NCBI GenBank assembly: GCA_946557105.1
Contig: CAMNSZ010000003.1
Location: 1-64,000, forward strand
DNA length: 64,000 bases
Source: an uncultured Lachnospiraceae bacterium
GTDB taxonomy: Bacteria; Bacillota; Clostridia; Lachnospirales; Lachnospiraceae
Direction: 5' to 3'
Below the pieces are notes generated by a model. That model was not told the origin of the DNA. It made no database searches and worked only from the letters and a program-made list of their open reading frames with translations. The position numbers and the translations under genes are program-made. Each line of letters opens with the position of its first letter. The first letter of the stretch is position 1. Shown one piece after another: positions 16,422 to 24,012 of this stretch.

Positions 16422-17105
16422 ATGAATGAGAAAATAAAAAAGCACATTGAAATGCTGTTTACCGCAGCACCCAAGACACGAAAGGCATTGGATATGAAGG
16501 AGGAGATGACGCAGAATACTATCGAGAAGTACGAGGATCTTTTAAGCGAAGGATACGCTTCCGAAGACGCCTATCAGACGGTGATTAACTCTATAGGAGA
16601 TGTGACGGAGCTGTTTGAGGACTTGGAGGAGAAGAATCCTCTTTGCCTTACGGAAACGGAGCGGAGGAAAAAGGCAATGCTGACGGCAATTGCCGTAGGT
16701 TTTTATATTTTTGCAGGCGTCGTTCTGCTGACATTCACTTTATTGGAGGATTCCTTCATATTAACGGGAGCGAGAATAGACTTTTCCCTGCTGGGGTTAG
16801 TCCTTGCAGGCGTAATATGCATCGCGCCTACGTGTATGTTGGTCTATGCGGCAAATATGTATCCGAATTACCAAAAGAAGGAGGATAATCTGGTGGAGAA
16901 TTATAAGGAATCCAAACATGCTTCTAACAGAGATAAGGCTATAAGAACATCCGTCAGCGCAATCATCTGGACGTTAACTATTGTGTTGTATTTTCTCGTG
17001 AGCTTTAAAACATCGGCATGGTATGTCACATGGGTTATTTTTCTGATCGGGGCCTGCGTTCAGGCAGTAGTGGAGCTGATCATAAGTCTGAAGACTACGG
17101 AATGA
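16422..17105 (+). CDS. DUF1700-type membrane protein (HAAS domain)
   Basis: 227 residues. The N-terminal ~85 residues are a soluble helical domain (MNEKIKKHIEMLFTAAPKT... SIGDVTELFEDLEE) like the HAAS/permease-prefix domain that partners PadR regulators. Four hydrophobic segments follow (about residues 90-115, 125-150, 185-205 and 207-225). ATG 16422 after GAGGAAAAAG is chosen; the frame extends upstream but the added part is unlike the family. Probably a membrane sensor or anchor that works with the DUF4097 protein 31 bases downstream. Confidence 0.85.
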   Translation: MNEKIKKHIEMLFTAAPKTRKALDMKEEMTQNTIEKYEDLLSEGYASEDAYQTVINSIGDVTELFEDLEEKNPLCLTETERRKKAMLTAIAVGFYIFAGVVLLTFTLLEDSFILTGARIDFSLLGLVLAGVICIAPTCMLVYAANMYPNYQKKEDNLVENYKESKHASNRDKAIRTSVSAIIWTLTIVLYFLVSFKTSAWYVTWVIFLIGACVQAVVELIISLKTTE

Positions 17106-17136
17106 CAATGGCAAATGATGCTTAGGGAGGTTTCGG

Positions 17137-18231
17137 ATGAGAACGTTTAAAAAGATATTGGTGGTTATTCTTTGTGTGCTGATTGTATTTTTGTGTGCGG
17201 GCTTGATACTGGGGATTGGCAGCCGGGAAACATTTTTATTCCGTGGCGGCAATACTTTACAAAGCTATGAGCTTGCAATGGAAAAGGAAATAGAGCCGGA
17301 AGGCATCGACGGACTGGAAATACAATTTGGGATGAATTCTAACAGTGTGTATTTCTATGAAAGCGAAGGGGAAAATATTGTTGTCCGGGAGTATTTGAAT
17401 TTTGACGCGGAGGAAAATCAGCTTTCTACATTGGAACGGAAGGATTCTCGACTGTTAATAAAGGGAAAAAGAAGGAATACCTTTGCCTTCATTTCTATCG
17501 GGAATCGGCATAACGGCTATATAGAAGTTTATATGCCGGCCGGTTTTAAGCCGGAGCTTTTTGTGGTTACGGTTAGCGGTGACGTTCGCGCCGAGGGAGA
17601 GCCCGCATGGGGAGACAGCTTTCATGTATCCACCACAAGCGGCGATATTTATTTTCCGACAGTCAGCTCCAAAGAGGTGAAGCTGAGCTCCACCAGCGGA
17701 GATATTCGTCTTGAACATGCTGCGGGAAGGAGCATCAAGGCGTCTACGACAAGCGGCGATATAAGTTTGGGGCAAACGGACGGCGGCCTGACGGTTTCTA
17801 GTACCAGCGGAGACGTGCATATTATGGGGGGCGAGGGTGAGCGCAGCGTAAGTACGGTTTCGGGAGAAATACATCTGGACGAGATAAACGGCGGCTTTGA
17901 CCTTAGTTCAACAAGCGGCGATATTGCGGTTGCGTCGGGCAAAAGCCGGGGCAGGGCGAACACCGTCAGCGGAGACGTACGTATTTTTTTCAGCGAGCTG
18001 ACGGGCAGCCTTGACATAGGAACAACCAGTGGAGAGGTGGATTTGAAGCTGCCGGCGGAGGTATCTCTTACCCTAGAGTTTTCTTCGGTCAGCGGAGAGG
18101 CGGAGACATTTTTTGACAATGCCTTGTCCTTTAATAAACGGGGAACTCATGCGGAGGGCAGCTACGGCGGCGGAGACAATGAGATTACGATATCTACGGT
18201 CAGCGGAGGGCTGCGGATTACAGAGTGGTAA
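17137..18231 (+). CDS. DUF4097-family beta-repeat protein, membrane-anchored
   Basis: 364 residues. A single N-terminal hydrophobic segment (residues 6-30) anchors or exports it. From about residue 145 it is built of ~20-residue repeats each ending in S-G-D/E (TTSGDIYF, STSGDIRL, TTSGDISL, STSGDVHI, VSGEIHL, STSGDIAV, VSGDVRI, TTSGEVDL), consistent with a right-handed beta-solenoid. The family includes LiaX-like envelope-stress sensors. Third gene of the PadR operon; AGGGAGG precedes the start. Exact ligand unknown. Confidence 0.88.
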   Translation: MRTFKKILVVILCVLIVFLCAGLILGIGSRETFLFRGGNTLQSYELAMEKEIEPEGIDGLEIQFGMNSNSVYFYESEGENIVVREYLNFDAEENQLSTLERKDSRLLIKGKRRNTFAFISIGNRHNGYIEVYMPAGFKPELFVVTVSGDVRAEGEPAWGDSFHVSTTSGDIYFPTVSSKEVKLSSTSGDIRLEHAAGRSIKASTTSGDISLGQTDGGLTVSSTSGDVHIMGGEGERSVSTVSGEIHLDEINGGFDLSSTSGDIAVASGKSRGRANTVSGDVRIFFSELTGSLDIGTTSGEVDLKLPAEVSLTLEFSSVSGEAETFFDNALSFNKRGTHAEGSYGGGDNEITISTVSGGLRITEW

Positions 18232-18257
18232 GAGCGCATGGCGGCCGCCAATGGAAT

Positions 18258-18312
18258 TGATTGTTCGATTTGTTTTTAGTGAGTAAGCTTCCGTGCACAA
18301 ATTGAACAATCA
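18258..18312. repeat. 16-bp inverted repeat downstream of the DUF4097 gene
   Basis: TGATTGTTCGATTTGT (18258-18273) and ACAAATTGAACAATCA (18297-18312) pair with one G-U. No T-run follows on the + strand, so it may be a weak terminator, an mRNA 3'-end structure or a protein site. Confidence 0.5.
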
Positions 18313-18363
18313 GCTCCGTATGGCGAAACAGATGCAAAAAATACAAAAAATATCAAAAAGGTA

Positions 18364-18392
18364 TTGCTTTTTTTGAAAAGACAGGTTATAAT
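18364..18392 (+). promoter_or_regulatory. Promoter of tRNA-Pro
   Basis: TTGCTT (18364-18369), 17 bases, TATAAT (18387-18392), ending 13 bases before the tRNA. Confidence 0.7.
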
Positions 18393-18405
18393 ACAATTCG
18401 TGTCA

Positions 18406-18480
18406 CGGGGTGTGGCTCAGTTTGGTTAGAGCGCCGTCTTAGGGAGGCGGAGGTCGCAAGTTCGAATCTTGTCACTCCGA
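18406..18480 (+). tRNA. tRNA-Pro with anticodon AGG
   Basis: A 75-base cloverleaf: acceptor CGGGGTG/CACTCCG (one G-U), D stem GCTC/GAGC, anticodon stem CCGTC/GGCGG, loop TTAGGGA giving anticodon AGG followed by G37, five-base variable loop AGGTC, T stem GCAAG/CTTGT, discriminator A. The CGGGG acceptor start, G37 and discriminator A are bacterial tRNA-Pro identity features. A34 is rare in bacterial tRNA-Pro and would be read as inosine if deaminated. CCA is not encoded. Confidence 0.9.
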
Positions 18481-18488
18481 TAGAGAAA

Positions 18489-18515
18489 AGTACCGATTTT
18501 GTCGGTGCTTTTTTT
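18489..18515 (+). terminator. Terminator after tRNA-Pro
   Basis: AGTACCGA (18489-18496) pairs with TCGGTGCT (18502-18509), five-base loop, then seven T. Confidence 0.8.
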
Positions 18516-18557
18516 GTCTGCGGACCGGAAAACAAAAAATACTTTAAAGACGAGGGA

Positions 18558-19745
18558 ATGCAAATGAATTGTTTGGCGGCAGGTAAATGCGGCGGCTGTA
18601 AATGGCTTCATATGTCCTATGAGGAGCAGCTTAAGAAAAAGGAAAAGACCCTGAGGGAGCTCTGCGGGCGCTTCGGAAAATGGGAGTCTATGATAGGGGC
18701 AAAGGAGGCTTATCATTATCGGAATAAGGTGCACGCCGTGTTTGGGGAGGACAGAAGACATAATATTATATCGGGAATTTATGAGGAAAATACCCATCAT
18801 ATTGTACCGGTGGACTCCTGTCTTTTGGAGAATGAGAAAGCGGACGCAATCATAGTTACCGTAAGAAATATGATGAAGTCCTTTAGGCTTCGCCCTTATA
18901 ATGAGGATTCGGGCTACGGACTGGTGCGTCATGTGTTGGTAAGAACCGGCTTTCACAGCGGGGAGATTATGGTAGTTCTTGTGCTGACCTCGCCTATTCT
19001 GCCCTCCAAAAATAATTTTATCAAGGCGCTTCTAAAGGAGCATCCCGAAATAACCACAATTGTATTGAATGTGAACGACAGGATTACAAGCATGGTTTTG
19101 GGGGAGAAGGAGAAGGTGCTCTATGGTAAGGGCTATATTGAAGATACCCTGTGCGGTAAGGTATTTCGTATTTCGTCCAGATCTTTTTATCAGGTTAATC
19201 CCATGCAGACCGAAAAGCTTTATGGCAAAGCGCTGGAATACGCTGCGCTTACGGGGAAGGAGACAGTGCTGGATGCATATTGCGGAACGGGAACCATAGG
19301 TATTATTGCAAGCGGCCATGCCAAAGAGGTTATGGGAGTGGAGCTTAACAGGGCGGCGGTCAGGGACGCTAAAATCAATGCAAAGAGCAATTATATAAAA
19401 AATATTACATTTTATGAGAGGGATGCGGGAGAATTTATGATGCAGCTGGCAGAGCAGAAGGCAAGGGTGGACGTGGTGCTGATGGATCCTCCGAGAGCGG
19501 GAAGCGACGAGGCGTTTTTAAGCTCCGCTGTCAAGCTGAAGCCACAAAAAATTGTCTATATATCCTGTAACCCAAAGACGCTGGCCAGAGATTTAGGGTA
19601 TTTGACAAAGAAGGGGTACCGTATGACGAGGGGGGTGGGAGTGGATATGTTCCCATGGACTTCGTCAATAGAGGCGGTGGTTTGTCTTAAGCTTATTTCT
19701 GAAGGACAGACATCGCAGCATAGGAATCATATTTGCAAGAAATGA
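18558..19745 (+). CDS. rlmD: 23S rRNA (uracil-C5)-methyltransferase, RlmD/RlmCD type
   Basis: 395 residues. Begins with the iron-sulfur cysteines (C..GKCGGCKWLHMSY) of the RlmC/RlmD/TrmA family; the usual N-terminal TRAM domain is absent. The S-adenosylmethionine site is VLDAYCGTGTIGI, the target-binding motif MDPPRAGSD, and the catalytic cysteine lies in YISCNPKTLARD. The enzyme methylates uridines in 23S rRNA (in Bacillus one enzyme covers 747 and 1939). ATG 18558 follows GAGGG; an in-frame ATG two codons later is equally usable. It stands between tRNA-Pro and an unrelated gene. Confidence 0.9.
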   Translation: MQMNCLAAGKCGGCKWLHMSYEEQLKKKEKTLRELCGRFGKWESMIGAKEAYHYRNKVHAVFGEDRRHNIISGIYEENTHHIVPVDSCLLENEKADAIIVTVRNMMKSFRLRPYNEDSGYGLVRHVLVRTGFHSGEIMVVLVLTSPILPSKNNFIKALLKEHPEITTIVLNVNDRITSMVLGEKEKVLYGKGYIEDTLCGKVFRISSRSFYQVNPMQTEKLYGKALEYAALTGKETVLDAYCGTGTIGIIASGHAKEVMGVELNRAAVRDAKINAKSNYIKNITFYERDAGEFMMQLAEQKARVDVVLMDPPRAGSDEAFLSSAVKLKPQKIVYISCNPKTLARDLGYLTKKGYRMTRGVGVDMFPWTSSIEAVVCLKLISEGQTSQHRNHICKK

Positions 19746-19876
19746 ATAACGGAATTTATGCCAAAAGTACTAATTTTTTTTAAACGAATGCCGATATATT
19801 ATTTAAAGATACGGCACGCTTTAGAGGCGTCCTATTAGAAAAGGATTTCAGGATTAGATGCAAGGAGGGCAAAGAG

Positions 19877-20542
19877 ATGAGCAGGATTGAGGGCTACGGC
19901 GTATATCAGAACAGCTATTATGATAAGAACGTACAAAGCAGACAGACAAAGGAGACAGCCAATAAGGATAAGACAGGAGCGGCAGACAAAAGCGGTCAAT
20001 CGGAACTTAGCTATAAGGCAAAAAGGCTGTTGGAGCAGTTAAAGAAGACATATGGAAACATGGATTTTATGGTGGCGGATTATGAAAACGAAGACGAGGC
20101 TGCGACCTATCTTTCCAGAGGGACCAAAGAATACAGCGTATTGATTGAGCCGGATGTGCTGGAGGAGATGGCGTCCGACAGTAAGGCGAAGGACAAGTAT
20201 CTCGGGATATTGGATGAGGCGACGGGCAAGCTGGACGATATGCAGAGCCAACTGGGAGCCAGAAAGGATGAAGTGACCCGCATGGGCATTTCTATCGGCA
20301 AGGATGGAGAGGTATCGTACTTCGCGGAGTTGGAGAAGGTGAGCGAGAAGCAGAGAGAGCGCATCGAAAAGGCAAGAGAGGATAAGAAAGAGGACAGGGC
20401 CCAGCAGGATAGGACGAAGAGGACCAGAGTACAGGCCGGTTCCGCAAGAGAGCTGTTGCAGAAAATAAAGAGCGTGGACTGGAGTGAAATCAGAGCCGAG
20501 GATACAAAAGAAAGCGGCAGCAGGTTTGATTACACTATTTAA
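19877..20542 (+). CDS. Uncharacterised coiled protein (DUF6033-like)
   Basis: 221 residues, highly charged, no signal peptide or membrane span. Residues 10-45 are a low-complexity Lys/Ser linker, 45-120 a compact region (LEQLKKTYGNMDFMVADYENEDEAATYLSRG), and 150-190 a Lys/Glu/Arg helix likely to be coiled coil. It resembles small proteins found mostly in Lachnospiraceae, from memory DUF6033; some resemble flagellar or surface-associated proteins, but no function can be assigned. GCAAGGAGGG precedes the start. A strong terminator follows, so it is probably its own unit. Confidence 0.7.
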   Translation: MSRIEGYGVYQNSYYDKNVQSRQTKETANKDKTGAADKSGQSELSYKAKRLLEQLKKTYGNMDFMVADYENEDEAATYLSRGTKEYSVLIEPDVLEEMASDSKAKDKYLGILDEATGKLDDMQSQLGARKDEVTRMGISIGKDGEVSYFAELEKVSEKQRERIEKAREDKKEDRAQQDRTKRTRVQAGSARELLQKIKSVDWSEIRAEDTKESGSRFDYTI

Positions 20543-20557
20543 GTGTTTTAGGGAAAG

Positions 20558-20595
20558 GCGTTTGCCGGAGGTTTTATCCGGCAGACGTTTTTTTT
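20558..20595 (+). terminator. Terminator after the DUF6033-like gene
   Basis: GCGTTTGCCGGA (20558-20569) pairs with TCCGGCAGACGT (20577-20588), with a GU/AC variation, then a run of eight T ending at 20595. Confidence 0.85.
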
Positions 20596-20620
20596 ATCAT
20601 ATAGGAAATTTCCTCCACCC

Positions 20621-20649
20621 TTGACATGCACCGTGAAAAAATATATCAT
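20621..20649 (+). promoter_or_regulatory. hisS promoter
   Basis: TTGACA (20621-20626), 17 bases, TATCAT (20644-20649). The leader is only about 75 bases long, too short for a T-box. Confidence 0.65.
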
Positions 20650-20731
20650 ATAGTAGATATTTTTAACTCGGTTGAATGAAAAAAATGTGCCGATGCCTGT
20701 ATTTAAGGGCGCCGGCGGCTTGGAGGATTTT

Positions 20732-21994
20732 ATGGCACTTAGCAAAAAGCCCGTGACGGGCATGAAGGATATTTTGCCGGAGGAGATGCAAATCCGGGAT
20801 TATGTAATAAGCGTTATCAAGGAGACCTACGGCAGATTCGGTTTTACCTCCATTGAAGCCCCCTGCGTGGAGAATATTGCAAATTTAAGCAATAGGCAGG
20901 GCGGAGAAAACGAAAAGCTGATATTCAAGATTTTAAAGCGGGGAGAAAAGCTGAATGTAGAGGCGGCGGAGACGGAGGAGGACGTGGTAGACAGTGGACT
21001 GCGATATGATTTGACCGTACCCCTTGTACGTTTTTATTCCAATAATGCGGCGCAGCTGCCCACGCCCTTTAAGGCATTACAGATGGGAAACGTGTGGAGG
21101 GCGGAAAGGCCCCAGAGAGGCAGATATCGTCAGTTTATGCAGTGCGATATTGATATTTTGGGCGAAGCCTCTAATCTGGCGGAAATAGAGCTGATTCTTG
21201 CCACAACCACTACCCTTGGAAAGCTGGGCTTTAAGAATTTTCAAATCCGCATCAACGAGCGCCGCATTTTGAAGGCGATGGCGGCATACAGCGGTTTCCC
21301 TGAGGAAAGCTACGACGGTGTGTTTATCACTTTGGATAAAATGGATAAGATAGGGCTTGAGGGTGTGGAAAAAGAGCTTTTGGAGGACGGCTTTGAAAAA
21401 GGCTGCGTGGACAAGTATTTAAGCTTGTTTAAAGGGCTTTCCGAGGCGAAGGATGGCGTGAGGTATCTGGCAGAGACTCTAGGGGAATTTTTGGAGCCTG
21501 AGGTGGAGCAGAGCCTGCAGGAGATTATTGCGAGCGTCCGGGCAACCAAATCTTCAGATTTTGAGATTGTGTTTGACGCAACCTTGGTGAGGGGAATGTC
21601 ATATTATACCGGAACCATTTTTGAAATTGCCATGCCCGAGTTCGGCGGAAGCTGCGGCGGTGGCGGAAGATATGATAAGATGGTAGGAAAGTTTACCGGC
21701 AGCGATGTTCCGGCGTGCGGTTTCTCCATCGGGTTTGAGAGAATTATCCTCCTGCTTATGGAGAGCGGTTTTAAAGTGCCCGTAAGGCCTAAGCAGGTGG
21801 CGTATTTGATTGAAAAGGGCGTCGGCGGAGACGAACTGTGCGGAGTGATTGCCAAGGCGCAAAAGGCGCGGCAGGATGGCACTAAGGTGCTTGTGGCGCG
21901 TATGAATAAGAACAAGAAATTCCAAAAGGAGCAGCTTATAAAGGAGGGCTATGAGGAATTTGAGGAGTTCTATAAGAACCCGTTGAAGCAGTAG
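20732..21994 (+). CDS. hisS: Histidyl-tRNA synthetase
   Basis: 420 residues. Class II motifs are visible: motif 2 (MGNVWRAERPQRGRYRQFMQCDIDILG), the histidine-specific LVRGMSYYTGTIFE, and motif 3 (ACGFSIGFERIIL). Charges tRNA-His. ATG 20732 follows GGAGG by five bases, and the protein then begins ALSKKPVTGMKDILPEE as expected. The C-terminal anticodon-binding region (VAYLIEKGVGGDELCG to the end) is only about 75 residues and looks shortened compared with the ~95 residues usual in HisRS. Expressed from its own promoter. Confidence 0.93.
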   Translation: MALSKKPVTGMKDILPEEMQIRDYVISVIKETYGRFGFTSIEAPCVENIANLSNRQGGENEKLIFKILKRGEKLNVEAAETEEDVVDSGLRYDLTVPLVRFYSNNAAQLPTPFKALQMGNVWRAERPQRGRYRQFMQCDIDILGEASNLAEIELILATTTTLGKLGFKNFQIRINERRILKAMAAYSGFPEESYDGVFITLDKMDKIGLEGVEKELLEDGFEKGCVDKYLSLFKGLSEAKDGVRYLAETLGEFLEPEVEQSLQEIIASVRATKSSDFEIVFDATLVRGMSYYTGTIFEIAMPEFGGSCGGGGRYDKMVGKFTGSDVPACGFSIGFERIILLLMESGFKVPVRPKQVAYLIEKGVGGDELCGVIAKAQKARQDGTKVLVARMNKNKKFQKEQLIKEGYEEFEEFYKNPLKQ

Positions 21995-22073
21995 GAACAT
22001 GCGAGATTACGTGAAGAACCGCTAAAGCGACGGGCGGCAGGCACAATGTTGTTTAATTTAGAGCAATCATTTA

Positions 22074-22125
22074 GGGCGTCTCATGACTCGGCAGCCGGGC
22101 GAGACGCCCGAGTCAGGGAGCGCCC
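22074..22125 (+). other. GC-rich nested hairpin upstream of the ABC pair
   Basis: GACTCGG (22085-22091) pairs with CCGAGTC (22108-22114), extended outward by GGGCG (22074-22078) with CGCCC (22121-22125). A competing hairpin GGGCG-AGA-CGCCC (22097-22109) lies inside. No T-run follows. It may be a leader structure of the exporter operon or the end of the hisS message. Confidence 0.45.
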
Positions 22126-22201
22126 GTTATTTGCGTTTATCTGAATAATGCCGGAATCTCCTGTCGGCTATGGCGGAGAATGACGAAGATGGAGCATAGC
22201 A

Positions 22202-23959
22202 ATGAAAAGATTACTTAAATATTTAAAGGATTATAAGAAGGAGTCGGTGCTGGCTCCGCTATTTAAGCTGCTGGAGGCGTTTTTTGAGCTGCTTGTGCCC
22301 TTGGTTATGGCAAGTATTATAGACAGGGGTATTGATAACAAGGATACGGGCTATATCGTCAGGATGGGACTTTGTCTGTTGGCGCTTGCAATCGTGGGTC
22401 TTTGTTCATCCATTACGGCGCAATTTTTTGCCGCGAAGGCGGCGGTGGGGTTTTCCGCAAAGCTGCGCACGGCGCTTTTCGGACATATTCAGGATTTGAA
22501 TTTTACAAATATTGATAAGGCGGGTACATCCACTATGATTACCCGTATGACCAGTGATATAAATCAGGTGCAGTCAGGTGTGAATATGGTACTTCGCTTA
22601 TTCCTGCGCTCACCCATTATCGTATTTGGCGCGATGATTATGGCTTTTACCATTGATGTACAATGCGCCCTTGTATTTGTGGTCGCCATTCCTCTGCTGG
22701 CGGCGGTGGTATTCGGGATTATGATGTGGACCATTCCCTTTTACAGAAAGGTGCAGGGAAAGCTGGACAAAGTGTTGGGCATAACCAGAGAAAATCTTAC
22801 CGGCGTACGTGTGATTCGCGCTTTTCATCAGGAAGAGCGGGAGGCGGAAGAATTTAGGGAAAATAACAAGGCGCTTGCTTCCCTGCAGCTGTTCGTCGGA
22901 AAAATCAGCGCATGTATGAATCCTGTTACTTATGTCATTGTCAATGGAGCCGTCATGGTATTGATTTATATGGGAGGAATTAAGGTCGATACGGGAAGCC
23001 TCACAAAGGGTGAGGTTATTGCCATTTTGAATTATATGTCGCAGATTCTGGTGGAGCTGGTGAAGCTTGCAAACCTTATTATTACCATTACTAAGGCGCT
23101 TGCCTGTGCAGATCGTGTTGCCGCCGTATTTGATATTCAAAACGAGGAAGCAGGAGCAGGGATTTCGTCACAGGACAGACATGCGTCTGCTGGGGAGGAA
23201 GACGCTTTTCTTAGCTTTGAGCATGTATCCCTCACCTATAAGGGGGCGGGAGAGAAGACCTTAAGCAATATGCATTTTTCGGTAAACAGAGGAGAGACTG
23301 TAGGCATTATCGGCGGTACCGGTTCGGGAAAGACCTCACTTGTGAATCTGATTCCCGGCTTTTATCCGGCAACGGAGGGAGTTATCCGGTTGGAGGGAAG
23401 GGATTTGCGGGAGTATGGGCAGGAGGAGCTTAGAAACCGCATCGGAGTAGTGCCTCAGAAGGCGGTGCTTTTTAAAGGAACCGTCAAAAGCAATTTGCTT
23501 TGGGGTAAGCCCGATGCTACCGAGGAGGAAATGTGGAGGGCGCTTACGATTGCGCAGGCAAAAGAAATCGTGGAGGGCAAGGACGGAAAGCTGGAGGCTC
23601 ATATCGCTCAAAACGGCAGGAATTTATCAGGTGGGCAGAGGCAGAGACTTACCATTGCCCGCGCCTTGGTGCGTGAGCCTGATATATTGATTTTGGACGA
23701 CAGCGCTTCGGCGCTTGATTATGCCACGGACGCAAAGCTGCGCGCCGCATTGCGCACCATTGAGGACACTACCACGACCTTTATTGTATCGCAGCGTGCT
23801 TCAACCATAAGACATGCCGATAAAATTATTGTGCTGGACGACGGGGAGATAGCGGGAATGGGCACTCATGAGGAGCTTCTTGCAGGCTGTGAGGTTTATC
23901 AGGAAATTTATTATTCGCAGTATCCTTCAGAGACAAAGACTGCGGAATCAATCAGATAG
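22202..23959 (+). CDS. ABC exporter half-transporter with degenerate ATP site
   Basis: 585 residues: six membrane segments in residues 1-310, then an ATPase domain. Walker A is GGTGSGKT (371-378) and the signature LSGGQRQRL is intact, but the Walker B end reads LDDSASALD, with Asp in place of the catalytic Glu, and the switch region reads IVSQRASTI, with Gln in place of His. These are marks of the non-catalytic partner of a heterodimeric multidrug or lipid exporter (LmrC/BmrC type). Its partner follows at 24013 after 53 bases. Confidence 0.92.
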   Translation: MKRLLKYLKDYKKESVLAPLFKLLEAFFELLVPLVMASIIDRGIDNKDTGYIVRMGLCLLALAIVGLCSSITAQFFAAKAAVGFSAKLRTALFGHIQDLNFTNIDKAGTSTMITRMTSDINQVQSGVNMVLRLFLRSPIIVFGAMIMAFTIDVQCALVFVVAIPLLAAVVFGIMMWTIPFYRKVQGKLDKVLGITRENLTGVRVIRAFHQEEREAEEFRENNKALASLQLFVGKISACMNPVTYVIVNGAVMVLIYMGGIKVDTGSLTKGEVIAILNYMSQILVELVKLANLIITITKALACADRVAAVFDIQNEEAGAGISSQDRHASAGEEDAFLSFEHVSLTYKGAGEKTLSNMHFSVNRGETVGIIGGTGSGKTSLVNLIPGFYPATEGVIRLEGRDLREYGQEELRNRIGVVPQKAVLFKGTVKSNLLWGKPDATEEEMWRALTIAQAKEIVEGKDGKLEAHIAQNGRNLSGGQRQRLTIARALVREPDILILDDSASALDYATDAKLRAALRTIEDTTTTFIVSQRASTIRHADKIIVLDDGEIAGMGTHEELLAGCEVYQEIYYSQYPSETKTAESIR

Positions 23960-24012
23960 TCCGTGTAGGATATGCAATAACAAACGGTATAGAAGAGAGG
24001 CTGATAATTGAT

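Noticed and set aside
17560-18225. DNA tandem repeat in the DUF4097 gene
   Set aside because: The repeats are at protein level (S-G-D/E motifs) with divergent DNA; they reflect a beta-solenoid, not a DNA repeat element.
18241-18320. CRISPR-like repeat
   Set aside because: Only one inverted pair is present; no array of direct repeats with spacers exists in the window.
20650-20731. T-box riboswitch before hisS
   Set aside because: The leader from promoter to start is about 75 bases, with no T-box word or terminator.
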